In this document: positions 1 to 6,733 of the stretch, piece by piece
Layout of the letters: each line of letters opens with the position of its first letter
How positions within the stretch are numbered: position 1 is the first letter of the stretch
The notes under the pieces: model-generated
Seen by the model: the letters and a program-made list of their open reading frames with translations, nothing else
Database searches by the model: none
Told to the model about the DNA's origin: nothing
Translations under genes and position numbers: made by a program
Assembly (NCBI GenBank): GCA_904502265.1
Contig: CAJGDT010000053.1
Coordinates: forward strand, 1 to 9,445
Source: an uncultured Barnesiella sp.
Lineage (GTDB): Bacteria; Bacteroidota; Bacteroidia; Bacteroidales; Barnesiellaceae_A
Length of the DNA: 9,445 nucleotides
Direction: 5' to 3'

Positions 1-477
1 TTCACGATGAAGGACTACTACTCAATGCCTCACTGTTTTGGCGCAGGATTGAGCTACAACTACGACAAACGACTCACCATAGCAGTAGATGGTAGATATG
101 ACATGTGGAAGGATGCCAAGTTTTACAATCCCAACACCACCACGTACGAACCTATGAATAACCGCTTGCGCCTATCAGCCGGTGCAGAGTTCCGCCCCAA
201 ATTGGTTTCGAGCAGTTACTTTGACTACATCCGGTACCGCATTGGTGGTTTCTACGAAGAATCATACATCAAAGTAGGCAACAACAGCGTGCGCGAGTTT
301 GGAGTAAGTTGCGGTTTGGGTCTACCCTTGCGTAGCGAGAAGTCCATACTGAACATCAGCCTTGAATACTCACATCGCAAAGGATATCCCAAAGCACTGC
401 TTTCAGAGGACCACCTCGCAGTAGTCGTATCAATGACTTTCAACGAAATGTGGTTCTGGCAACGCAAATTTGAATAA
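1..477 (+). CDS. Outer-membrane beta-barrel protein, probably FadL-like (C-terminal fragment)
   Basis: The reading frame is open from base 1, so this is the last 158 residues of a longer gene; the ATG at base 7 is only an internal Met. The sequence alternates polar and hydrophobic residues in short strands rich in Tyr and Gly (for example GAGLSYNYDKRLTIAVDGRY, then RIGGFYEE, FGVSCGLGLPLR, LNISLEYSHRKG), as expected of transmembrane beta-strands. It ends in an aromatic-rich strand, FNEMWFWQRKFE, which resembles the terminal strand of FadL-like outer-membrane proteins of Bacteroidota. These are thought to move hydrophobic compounds across the outer membrane, but the substrate here is unknown. 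The family is assigned from memory of similar sequences; the N-terminal half, including any plug region, lies outside the window. A hairpin terminator begins 19 bp after the stop, so this is the last gene of its transcript. Confidence 0.6.
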   Translation, partial: FTMKDYYSMPHCFGAGLSYNYDKRLTIAVDGRYDMWKDAKFYNPNTTTYEPMNNRLRLSAGAEFRPKLVSSSYFDYIRYRIGGFYEESYIKVGNNSVREFGVSCGLGLPLRSEKSILNISLEYSHRKGYPKALLSEDHLAVVVSMTFNEMWFWQRKFE

Positions 478-496
478 GACAAAACCTATATCACAC

Positions 497-534
497 AACA
501 ACGCCGCTCAAAGTCTATTTTGAGCGGCGTTGTT
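497..534. terminator. Bidirectional intrinsic terminator between convergent genes
   Basis: A perfect 16-bp inverted repeat (arms 497-512 and 519-534, left arm AACAACGCCGCTCAAA) encloses a 6-nt loop. The core is GC-rich and the outer ends are A/T-rich, giving a short U-rich tail in both directions. It lies between the stop of the plus-strand barrel gene (477) and the stop of the minus-strand OmpA-family gene (551), so it can serve both. Confidence 0.85.
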
Positions 535-550
535 ATATATAAGGTATTAA

Positions 551-2536
551 TCAATAAAAACCATATGTAATAGATAGCACCTGGAACTCAGTGCGACGAT
601 TAATTTGGTGAGCTATCTCTTGGTCTTCCTCCGACAAAGTGAGAATAAACTCCTCGGTGAGTATATCACCCTCCTTGAACTGAGGATAAAGGGTAGCAAG
701 TTTTTTTGTAATAACTTTGGGGACACTTTCGCCATAACCGACAGCCTTGACACGGTCGGGCGCAATACCTTGCTGTATCAGATAATCAACAACCGACTGC
801 GCACGACGTTGCGAGAGATCTTGATTGTAGGCATCGCGACCACGGAAGTCGGTATGCGAGGCAAGTTCGATACTAATATTAGGATTGTCGTTAAGAATAG
901 TAATCAATTCCCGATCGAGTGCCTCCTCCGACTCAGGACGCAAGGTCGCTTTATCGAAGTCATAGAAGATATTCTCGAGAATAACAGGCTTGGTTACAGA
1001 AGCAAGTACAAAGTCTACGACATACTCGGCATCCACCTCAGCAGTATCACTCATAAACTCTTGTTTGCCGTTAAGATAGCCACGACATCCGGCCATCATT
1101 ACATAGCGCACTCCCCTATTAAGAGAGAAACGGAATGTACCATCCTTGCGACCACTCTCTTTTTGGTTAGAACCGTCATCGCCCACAATGCGTATAACAG
1201 CATCGGGAATAGGCTCATCATCCTTATCAAGTACCATACCCGTGATAGAGACTTTGATTGAAGGCTTCTCGAAGCTATATATTTTGTCATAGCCACGGCC
1301 GTCATTGCGATTGGACGAGAAAAATCCGGTCTCTTCGACACCAAAGGTTATACCAAAGTCATCGCCCGACGAGTTTATGGGATACTTCATATTCTCCACA
1401 GCCCACACTCCCGAGGTATCAAGTTGCGCAACAAAAAGATCGAGACCTCCCATACCGGGATGACCATTAGAAGAAAAGTAGAGCGTACTATCGCCTCGCA
1501 TATATGGGAACATCTCATCCCCCGGAGTATTGATTTTATCGCCCAGATTTTCAAGCGTACCTTCAGTGTTGGTACCCAAACCCACGCGCCAGATATCCTT
1601 ACCACCTTGTCCACCCGGCATATCGGAGGTAAAATAGAGATATAGACCATCGGCCGAAACCGCCGGATGCGCAAACGACGATATAGTATCTGCTACTATA
1701 TCGAGTTTGGTAGGAGCGCCCCATGCCGCACCACTGCGAGTAGAAGTATAAATCTCGGCCGAAGCATTTTGATTGGGGTCTTGACGAGCCTTACTCAGAT
1801 ACATCGTCGCACCGTCGGGACTAAAGCTTACCATACCCTCATCGGCTTCGGTATTAAGATCACCTTCTATCAGTTCAGGCTTTTGCCACACACCATTTTC
1901 ATCTTTTTTTGCCAAGAAGACGTCATAGTTTTTCACACCCGTAATAGAACTCTTCTTCTCACCCGTAGCCTTATCACTCGAGCTGGTAATATAAAGTTGA
2001 TCAAACTCTTCGCCTTGTAGCATGGGAGAGCAATCACTACGACGTGTATTGAAGAGCGTAGCCTTCTTTACTTTATAGCGAGTAGGATTCTCTTTCCATT
2101 TTACAGCCTCAATACAGCCTATCATACCATTGTGCGCCACTCGACTATCGGGATTTTTAGCAAGAAAGAGTTCGTAGTTATTAATAGCATCTTTATATTT
2201 ACCCTCGGCATGACGACACTGAGCCAAAAAGAGATAGGTGGAACTATCGGTTTCGGCATAATTATATCTAACCGCATTGGTAAACGCAGCCGAGGCACGA
2301 GCCATCATATTGAGTCGGCGATAACAATCACCCATCATATAAGCCACCTGACCTCGCAACGGACGATCGGCTTTCTTTTGCAACTTATTATAAACCTTAC
2401 GATAGGTTTGCGCAGCCTCATAATATTCGCCACGCTCATACTGCTCATTGGCAACACTCAACTTGGCCGAGCCACACGATGCGAGTATCGCCACACCCAA
2501 CAGGATGCAAAAAATGTGAATGATATGTTTTTTCAT
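551..2536 (-). CDS. PorE-like OmpA-family lipoprotein (TPR, PD40 propeller, CRD, OmpA)
   Basis: This 661-residue protein is probably a periplasm-facing outer-membrane lipoprotein. From the ATG at 2536 it has a lipoprotein signal peptide: MKKH, a hydrophobic stretch, then a lipobox LASC with Cys21 as the lipidated residue. TPR-like helices follow (about 28-145), then five PD40/WD40-like blades (about 166-422; motifs such as SADGLYLYFTSD, STLYFSSNGHPG and GFFSSNRNDG). Next come a carboxypeptidase-regulatory-like beta domain (about 428-512) and an OmpA C-terminal domain (about 518-655). The OmpA domain has HTDFRG and SQRRAQS; Asp563 and Arg578 align with E. coli OmpA Asp271 and Arg286, which bind diaminopimelate in peptidoglycan. 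The order of domains matches PorE (PG1058) of Porphyromonas gingivalis, a type IX secretion component tied to peptidoglycan. No other por/gld gene is in view, so a secretion role is inference. A start at 2563 would add nine residues ahead of a canonical signal peptide and is unlikely. Confidence 0.85.
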   Translation of the reverse strand: MKKHIIHIFCILLGVAILASCGSAKLSVANEQYERGEYYEAAQTYRKVYNKLQKKADRPLRGQVAYMMGDCYRRLNMMARASAAFTNAVRYNYAETDSSTYLFLAQCRHAEGKYKDAINNYELFLAKNPDSRVAHNGMIGCIEAVKWKENPTRYKVKKATLFNTRRSDCSPMLQGEEFDQLYITSSSDKATGEKKSSITGVKNYDVFLAKKDENGVWQKPELIEGDLNTEADEGMVSFSPDGATMYLSKARQDPNQNASAEIYTSTRSGAAWGAPTKLDIVADTISSFAHPAVSADGLYLYFTSDMPGGQGGKDIWRVGLGTNTEGTLENLGDKINTPGDEMFPYMRGDSTLYFSSNGHPGMGGLDLFVAQLDTSGVWAVENMKYPINSSGDDFGITFGVEETGFFSSNRNDGRGYDKIYSFEKPSIKVSITGMVLDKDDEPIPDAVIRIVGDDGSNQKESGRKDGTFRFSLNRGVRYVMMAGCRGYLNGKQEFMSDTAEVDAEYVVDFVLASVTKPVILENIFYDFDKATLRPESEEALDRELITILNDNPNISIELASHTDFRGRDAYNQDLSQRRAQSVVDYLIQQGIAPDRVKAVGYGESVPKVITKKLATLYPQFKEGDILTEEFILTLSEEDQEIAHQINRRTEFQVLSITYGFY

Positions 2537-2548
2537 TATCGACACGAT

Positions 2549-2578
2549 ATACCATATATACATTATAATATACGGTAT
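2549..2578. repeat. Imperfect inverted repeat upstream of the PorE-like gene
   Basis: The arms ATACCATATAT (2549-2559) and ATATACGGTAT (2568-2578) pair at 10 of 11 positions around an 8-nt spacer. The element lies 13-42 bp upstream of the ATG at 2536, in the 73-bp gap after the QueA-like gene. It could be an operator or a leader hairpin, or simply AT-rich coincidence. No TAnnTTTG -7 box is visible in this gap on the minus strand, so the downstream gene may be read from the QueA-like promoter. Confidence 0.3.
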
Positions 2579-2609
2579 TTATCACGAATTATTGCCTCGA
2601 CCCACTCTT

Positions 2610-3839
2610 TTAGCAATCAACTCGCCACAAAAGCGAACTATCGCCATAACTCAAGAAACGAAAATCGTGCGCCAAAGCATAATCGTAGATAGTATGCCAA
2701 TCGCCACCCACAAAGGCAGAGATAAGCAACAGAAGCGTACTGCGAGGTTGATGGAAGTTAGTAACAATACCATCGACCATATGAAAGCGATAGCCGGGCA
2801 CTATTATGATGCGCGTAGCACTCACCAAGCGGTCAGCCCCAATTCGGTCAAGATAATCGAGCAATAACTGCATCGCCTCGGCACGCGACAACTCAGGATT
2901 ATCACCATAAGGCGCCCACTGCTGCACATGCAACTCCTCGGGCGAGGCTTGCGGATTGCGATAGAGCGACAAGGCAATATAATAGAGGCTTTCGAGAGTG
3001 CGTACCGAGGTTGTACCCACCGCAACCACTCGTCGCGGACAGTGACACAACTGCTCAATCAAAGCTCGCGACACCGAGATATATTCGGTGTGCATCTCAT
3101 GCATATCAATCGTATCGCTCTTTACCGGCTTAAATATACCCGCGCCCACATGCAATGTCAATTCATGCGTAGGAATACCCTTGGCACGCACAGCATCGAG
3201 CACCGCCGGCGTAAAGTGCAAACCGGCAGTAGGCGCAGCCACAGAGCCTTCCACCTTGGAATAGACGGTTTGATAAGTCGTTTTGTCACTCTCTTCGGTG
3301 GCACGATTTAGATATGGCGGAATAGGCAACTCACCGAGAGTTTCCAACAATTCGCCAAAGGCTATCGAATCATCATTCCACGAAAATTCCACTTCAAATC
3401 CATCGCCATGTTGCACACCCCGTACAGCCGACAAGGTAACCTCGCGACCACCATGGTCGAAGACAAGCTGCAACGCACCTTCCTTCCACTTCTTGGCATT
3501 ACCTATCAGACAAAGCCAACGACACGAGTGAGTACTCTGCAATGAGAGTGCATAGTCGACAGGCGCAAGAGGCTCGAGACAGAAAATCTCGATTACAGCT
3601 CCCGTAGCCTTGCGAAAGTGCATACGCGCTTGTATAACACGAGTGTTGTTGGACACCAACATTACATCATCGGGCAACTGCGAAGGTAGTTCGGCAAATG
3701 TATGACGCTCAATATCGCCACTTTTATAAACAAGCAATTGTGAACTATCACGCTGTGCAAGTGGGAACTTAGCTATACGTTCATCAGGCAATGTATAATC
3801 GTAGTCTTCAATACGAATATTTCGTGTATCAAGCATCAT
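2610..3839 (-). CDS. QueA-family S-adenosylmethionine:tRNA ribosyltransferase-isomerase, long form
   Basis: QueA transfers and isomerises the ribosyl group of S-adenosylmethionine onto 7-aminomethyl-7-deazaguanine in tRNA, giving epoxyqueuosine. This 409-residue protein carries the family motifs: DYDYTLPDERIAKFP (12-26), SNNTRVIQAR (63-72), LPIPPYLNR (171-179), YQTVYSKVEGSVAAPTAGLHF (189-209), LTLHVGAGIFKPV (227-239), MHTEY (249-253), VVAVGTTSVRTLES (271-284), PGYRFHMVDGIVTNFHQP (348-365) and FLSYGDSSLL (395-404). E. coli QueA has about 356 residues. Most of the extra length falls at residues 285-345, between SVRTLES and the PGY block. This long form may be a paralogue beside a normal-length QueA, so I give no symbol; its substrate could differ. 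A second ATG lies one codon downstream (3836) and may be the true start. The PorE-like gene follows 73 bp downstream. Confidence 0.85.
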   Translation of the reverse strand: MMLDTRNIRIEDYDYTLPDERIAKFPLAQRDSSQLLVYKSGDIERHTFAELPSQLPDDVMLVSNNTRVIQARMHFRKATGAVIEIFCLEPLAPVDYALSLQSTHSCRWLCLIGNAKKWKEGALQLVFDHGGREVTLSAVRGVQHGDGFEVEFSWNDDSIAFGELLETLGELPIPPYLNRATEESDKTTYQTVYSKVEGSVAAPTAGLHFTPAVLDAVRAKGIPTHELTLHVGAGIFKPVKSDTIDMHEMHTEYISVSRALIEQLCHCPRRVVAVGTTSVRTLESLYYIALSLYRNPQASPEELHVQQWAPYGDNPELSRAEAMQLLLDYLDRIGADRLVSATRIIIVPGYRFHMVDGIVTNFHQPRSTLLLLISAFVGGDWHTIYDYALAHDFRFLSYGDSSLLWRVDC

Positions 3840-3864
3840 GTTTCGAATCTTTATTTTACAGCAA

Positions 3865-3894
3865 CAAAATTACAAATTATTTGACAACATCAAG
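3865..3894 (-). promoter_or_regulatory. Candidate promoter for the QueA-like gene
   Basis: Read on the minus strand, TAATTTTG (3872-3865) fits the Bacteroidota -7 consensus TAnnTTTG. A partial -33 element, CTTG (3894-3891), lies 18 nt upstream, slightly closer than the usual 19-21 nt. The -7 box ends 25 bp before the ATG at 3839, so the leader would be short. The -7 match is good and the -33 match is weak. Confidence 0.5.
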
Positions 3895-3947
3895 GGTCGC
3901 TCAACGAGTAAATAATAGAGATTATAATCTAAACGTAAATAAAACAA

Positions 3948-3974
3948 AAAGCCTCGAGAAAATCTCGAGGCTTT
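3948..3974 (-). terminator. Intrinsic terminator of tRNA-Asp
   Basis: A perfect 12-bp inverted repeat (arms 3948-3959 and 3963-3974, left arm AAAGCCTCGAGA) encloses a 3-nt loop. It begins 4 nt beyond the mature 3' end of the tRNA. On the minus strand the hairpin runs into a T-rich stretch (TTGTTTTATTT), the expected layout of a rho-independent terminator for that transcript. It also separates the tRNA from the QueA-like gene downstream. Confidence 0.8.
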
Positions 3975-3978
3975 CTTG

Positions 3979-4052
3979 CGGTGCGTACGGGACTCGAACC
4001 CGTGACCCCATGCGTGACAGGCATGTATTCTAACCAACTGAACTAACGCACC
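3979..4052 (-). tRNA. tRNA-Asp (anticodon GUC)
   Basis: The 74-nt cloverleaf reads on the minus strand. The acceptor stem pairs GGTGCGT (5' end at 4052) with ACGCACC (3986-3980), followed by discriminator G at 3979. The D arm contains AGTTGGTTAGA. The anticodon loop CTGTCAC places GTC at 4018-4016. The T arm contains GGTTCGAGTCC. The 3' CCA is not encoded, because the bases after the discriminator are CAA, so CCA must be added after transcription. The gene stands alone with its own promoter upstream and terminator downstream. A G discriminator and a GUC anticodon agree with aspartate identity. Confidence 0.97.
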
Positions 4053-4092
4053 ATTGTCAAAAATATTGCTCAGCTCTTTTGCTTTGCGAGTG

Positions 4093-4124
4093 CAAAGGTA
4101 ATACGTTTATTTCAATCTCGCAAG
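4093..4124 (-). promoter_or_regulatory. Promoter of tRNA-Asp
   Basis: On the minus strand, TACCTTTG (4100-4093) matches the Bacteroidota -7 consensus TAnnTTTG exactly. CTTG (4124-4121) lies 20 nt upstream at the -33 position. The -7 box is followed by CA, where transcription probably begins a few bases on, giving a leader of roughly 35 nt before the mature tRNA 5' end at 4052. Element match, spacing and position all agree. Confidence 0.65.
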
Positions 4125-4131
4125 TATTTAA

Positions 4132-4145
4132 GTAAAATATTTTAC
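4132..4145. repeat. Perfect 14-bp palindrome
   Basis: GTAAAATATTTTAC equals its own reverse complement. It sits 7 bp upstream of the putative -33 element of tRNA-Asp and about 190 bp before the PBP1A start. It could be a regulator site or an A/T-rich promoter-stimulating segment. The low base complexity makes chance a real alternative. Confidence 0.35.
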
Positions 4146-4281
4146 AAAAAATTAAACACAAATATACATACCGCTGTATTTCAATACATTACACTCCGTA
4201 CAAAATATATCCTTTAAAATACTTACACATTAAATAAATGTAAATAAAAGATAGATAAGGCTACATATCAATAATTATTCG

Positions 4282-4289
4282 TACTTTTG
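4282..4289 (+). promoter_or_regulatory. Candidate -7 element for the PBP1A-antiporter operon
   Basis: TACTTTTG matches the Bacteroidota -7 consensus TAnnTTTG, with the box ending 49 bp before the ATG at 4339. No TTTG-like -33 box is visible at the expected 19-21 nt upstream, so the assignment rests on the -7 match and its position. The leader ends in an A-rich run (AAAAAAAGACACAC) just before the ATG, in place of a Shine-Dalgarno sequence. Confidence 0.5.
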
Positions 4290-4338
4290 CTATCGGGTAT
4301 TTTATGCCTTGTAGCAAACTAACTAAAAAAAGACACAC

Positions 4339-6711
4339 ATGGCAACTAAGAAGAGAAAAACAAACAGTAAAGCGTCATCACATATCATCACATTTTTGTG
4401 GATAGCTTTCGCCGGAGTTATCTTATCGGTTACATTGTTATTTGTAGCCATCTTCCAGGGTTGGTTGGGATATATGCCACCTATTGAAGACTTGCAAAAT
4501 CCCAAAGACAAGTTTGCATCGGAGATATACTCGGACGATGGCAAGGTACTGGGACGCTTCTACCAAAGTCGCAACAACCGCGTATATGTAGACTATGGCG
4601 AAATATCGCCCCACCTCATCGAGGCTCTTATTGCCACAGAAGATGTGCGATTTGCCGAGCACTGCGGTATTGACTTCCGTGCCTTGATGCGTGCCATCGT
4701 CAAGCGTGGTATTCTCATGCAGAAGAGTGCCGGTGGTGGTAGTACCATTACTCAGCAATTGTCGAAACTATTATATTCACCCAAGGCCGGCAGCGTAGTA
4801 GAACGCCTTGTGCAGAAACCCCAAGAGTGGGTAATTGCCACAAAACTCGAGCGATACTACACCAAGGAGGAGATCATAAATATGTATCTCAACCATTTTG
4901 ACTTCCTCAACAATGCAGTGGGAATACAATCGGCCGCACAAGTATACTTCAACAAATACGCCAAAGACCTCAACATCGAGGAAGCCGCAACGCTCGTGGG
5001 TATGTGCAAGAACCCCTCCTACTACAATCCTCGTCGATTTAACGAGCGCACACAAGGTCGTCGCAACGTCGTTCTGGGCCAGATGAGAAAGGCCGGTTAT
5101 ATCACAAAGGCCGAGTGTGACTCACTACAACAGTTGCCACTCACACTCGACTTCCGCTTGGTAGACCACAAAGAGGGCCCCGCACCCTACTTCCGCGAAC
5201 GCATACGCATGATGCTCACAGCCAAGAAGCCTGTTCGTAGCGAATATGCCGGCTGGGAATACCAACAATATGTAAACGACTCGATTGCATGGGAGAATAA
5301 TCCCGCGTATGGATGGTGTGAGAAAAACCGCAAACCCGACGGCAGCAAATACAACATATACAGCGATGGACTAAAGATATACACCGGTATAGATTCTCGC
5401 ATGCAAGCCTATGCCGAACAAGCCGTTCGCGAACACGTGGCTGAATACCTACAACCTCGTTTCTCAAGAGAAAAGCGAGGTCGCAGCTACGCACCCTTCT
5501 CGCAAGAAATACCGGCCGACCAACGACAAACCATTCTGGAGCGCGACATGCGCAATAGCGACCGCTATCGCAACATGAAAAAGGCCGGCATAAGCAAAGA
5601 GGATATTATCAAAGCCTTCAATACACCCGTCGAAACAGAATTGTTTACCTACAACGGATTTGTAGACACCATCATCACCCCGATGGACTCAATCAAATAC
5701 ACCAAGGCATTCTTGCGCAATGGCTTCGTAGCCATGGATCCCTTTACCGGCAAGATAAAGGCTTATGTGGGTGGCCCCGAGTTCTCGCAATTCCAATATG
5801 ATATGGCAGGTGTAGGTCGCCGACAAATTGGTTCTACCATTAAACCCTTCCTCTACACCCTTGCCATGGAAGAGGGTTTCACCCCGAACTCTAAACTCCT
5901 CAACGAGCAACCCATCTTCCACCTACCCAATGGCGACGTTTGGGAGCCACGCAATGCCAGCGAGGCTCGCATAGGCGAAATGGTTCCTTTAAGCTGGGCA
6001 TTGAGCACCTCAAATAACTGGATTTCAGCCCGCCTCATCGATCAACTCTCGCCCGAGAGTTTGGTGCGCATTATGCGCTCATTCGGTATCACCAGCCGCA
6101 TCGACCCTGTGCTTTCACTCTGCTTAGGAACAGTTGAAATTTCAGTAGAGGAAATGGCCGCTGCCTATACAGCCTTTGCCAACAACGGTGTGCGTGTAAG
6201 CCCTATTTATGTAACCCGCATTGAAGATAGCCACGGCAATATCATAGCCGAGTTTACACCTCAATTTACCGAAGTATTCAGTGAGCGAGCCTACAACCGT
6301 ATTGTACCTATCCTGCGCAGCGTTATCGATGAAGGTACAGGAGGTCGCATACGCTTCCGCTACAACATTACAGCCGAAATGGGTGGTAAAACCGGTACAA
6401 CCAACGACATGTCCGACGGATGGTTTATGTCATTCACTCCCAACCTCGTAACAGGTACATGGGTGGGTGGCGAAGACCCCAGCATACACTTTGACAACAT
6501 GAGCGACGGTCAAGGCGCAAGTCTTGCTCTGCCCATTGCCGGACTTTTCTACCAAAAGGTATTCCGCGATAAAGACTTACAGTTCGAAGGTTATGTAGAG
6601 TCGCTCGAGTTTGAGTACCCCGAGGTAGAAGATGACATGGTCGAGGAGATTATCATTGAAGATATTCCGCAAGAGAGTGTCGAAGAAGCTATAGAAGGAA
6701 TTTTTGAATAA
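4339..6711 (+). CDS. Class A penicillin-binding protein, PBP1A type (transglycosylase and transpeptidase)
   Basis: This 790-residue bifunctional enzyme polymerises lipid II into glycan strands and cross-links the stem peptides on the outer face of the inner membrane. A basic N-terminus (MATKKRKTNSK) precedes one membrane segment (about 16-40). The GT51 domain (about 60-235) shows ATEDVRFAEHCGID with catalytic Glu101, GGGSTITQQLSK (132-143), and KLERYYTKEEIINMYLN followed by GIQSAAQVYFNK. The transpeptidase domain (about 460-745) has all three active-site motifs: Ser499-x-x-Lys502 in GSTIKPF, Ser558-x-Asn560 in STSNNW, and Lys684-Thr-Gly in GGKTGTT. Residues about 360-455 form a charged linker region between the two. 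The last 31 residues hold 13 acidic and no basic residues. The length is typical for Bacteroidota PBP1A, usually named MrcA or PonA. The antiporter gene starts 22 bp after the stop, suggesting cotranscription. I see no broken or missing catalytic motif. Confidence 0.95.
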   Translation: MATKKRKTNSKASSHIITFLWIAFAGVILSVTLLFVAIFQGWLGYMPPIEDLQNPKDKFASEIYSDDGKVLGRFYQSRNNRVYVDYGEISPHLIEALIATEDVRFAEHCGIDFRALMRAIVKRGILMQKSAGGGSTITQQLSKLLYSPKAGSVVERLVQKPQEWVIATKLERYYTKEEIINMYLNHFDFLNNAVGIQSAAQVYFNKYAKDLNIEEAATLVGMCKNPSYYNPRRFNERTQGRRNVVLGQMRKAGYITKAECDSLQQLPLTLDFRLVDHKEGPAPYFRERIRMMLTAKKPVRSEYAGWEYQQYVNDSIAWENNPAYGWCEKNRKPDGSKYNIYSDGLKIYTGIDSRMQAYAEQAVREHVAEYLQPRFSREKRGRSYAPFSQEIPADQRQTILERDMRNSDRYRNMKKAGISKEDIIKAFNTPVETELFTYNGFVDTIITPMDSIKYTKAFLRNGFVAMDPFTGKIKAYVGGPEFSQFQYDMAGVGRRQIGSTIKPFLYTLAMEEGFTPNSKLLNEQPIFHLPNGDVWEPRNASEARIGEMVPLSWALSTSNNWISARLIDQLSPESLVRIMRSFGITSRIDPVLSLCLGTVEISVEEMAAAYTAFANNGVRVSPIYVTRIEDSHGNIIAEFTPQFTEVFSERAYNRIVPILRSVIDEGTGGRIRFRYNITAEMGGKTGTTNDMSDGWFMSFTPNLVTGTWVGGEDPSIHFDNMSDGQGASLALPIAGLFYQKVFRDKDLQFEGYVESLEFEYPEVEDDMVEEIIIEDIPQESVEEAIEGIFE

Positions 6712-6733
6712 AATAAATTAAAACAGCACAACA

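Larger units (their letters stand above)
4053..4338. other. AT-rich divergent intergenic region
   Basis: This 286-bp stretch separates the minus-strand tRNA-Asp from the plus-strand PBP1A gene. It holds promoter elements for both and no credible open reading frame. Two small symmetric elements stand out: a perfect 14-bp palindrome GTAAAATATTTTAC at 4132-4145, and an inverted repeat TGTATT-TC-AATACA at 4175-4188. An 8-bp direct repeat TAAATAAA occurs twice, 2 nt apart, at about 4231-4248. The rest is low-complexity A/T sequence in which I see nothing further. Confidence 0.6.

Noticed and set aside
605..1261. Plus-strand open frame of 218 codons
   Set aside because: It lies wholly antisense to the PorE-like gene, whose domains are clear. 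Its translation shows no recognisable motif and the length follows from the codon use of the opposite strand.
2537..2563. Upstream start (ATG at 2563) for the PorE-like gene
   Set aside because: It would place nine extra residues before MKKH, spoiling a standard lipoprotein signal peptide, and would use bases of the inverted repeat as codons.
2132..2692. Plus-strand open frame of 186 codons
   Set aside because: It overlaps the 5' end of the PorE-like gene and the 3' end of the QueA-like gene on the opposite strand and has no protein-like motif.
3919..3930. 12-bp palindrome AGATTATAATCT between the QueA-like promoter and the tRNA terminator
   Set aside because: It is short, A/T-rich and not placed at a promoter core, so chance is the simplest explanation.
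3791..4033. Plus-strand open frame of 80 codons crossing the tRNA-Asp gene
   Set aside because: It reads through the complement of the tRNA, its terminator and the QueA-like start; the sequence is fully explained by those features.
3979..4052. tRNA-Asp as an integration site for a mobile element
   Set aside because: No integrase, no repeated tRNA 3' fragment and no foreign-looking genes lie on either side.
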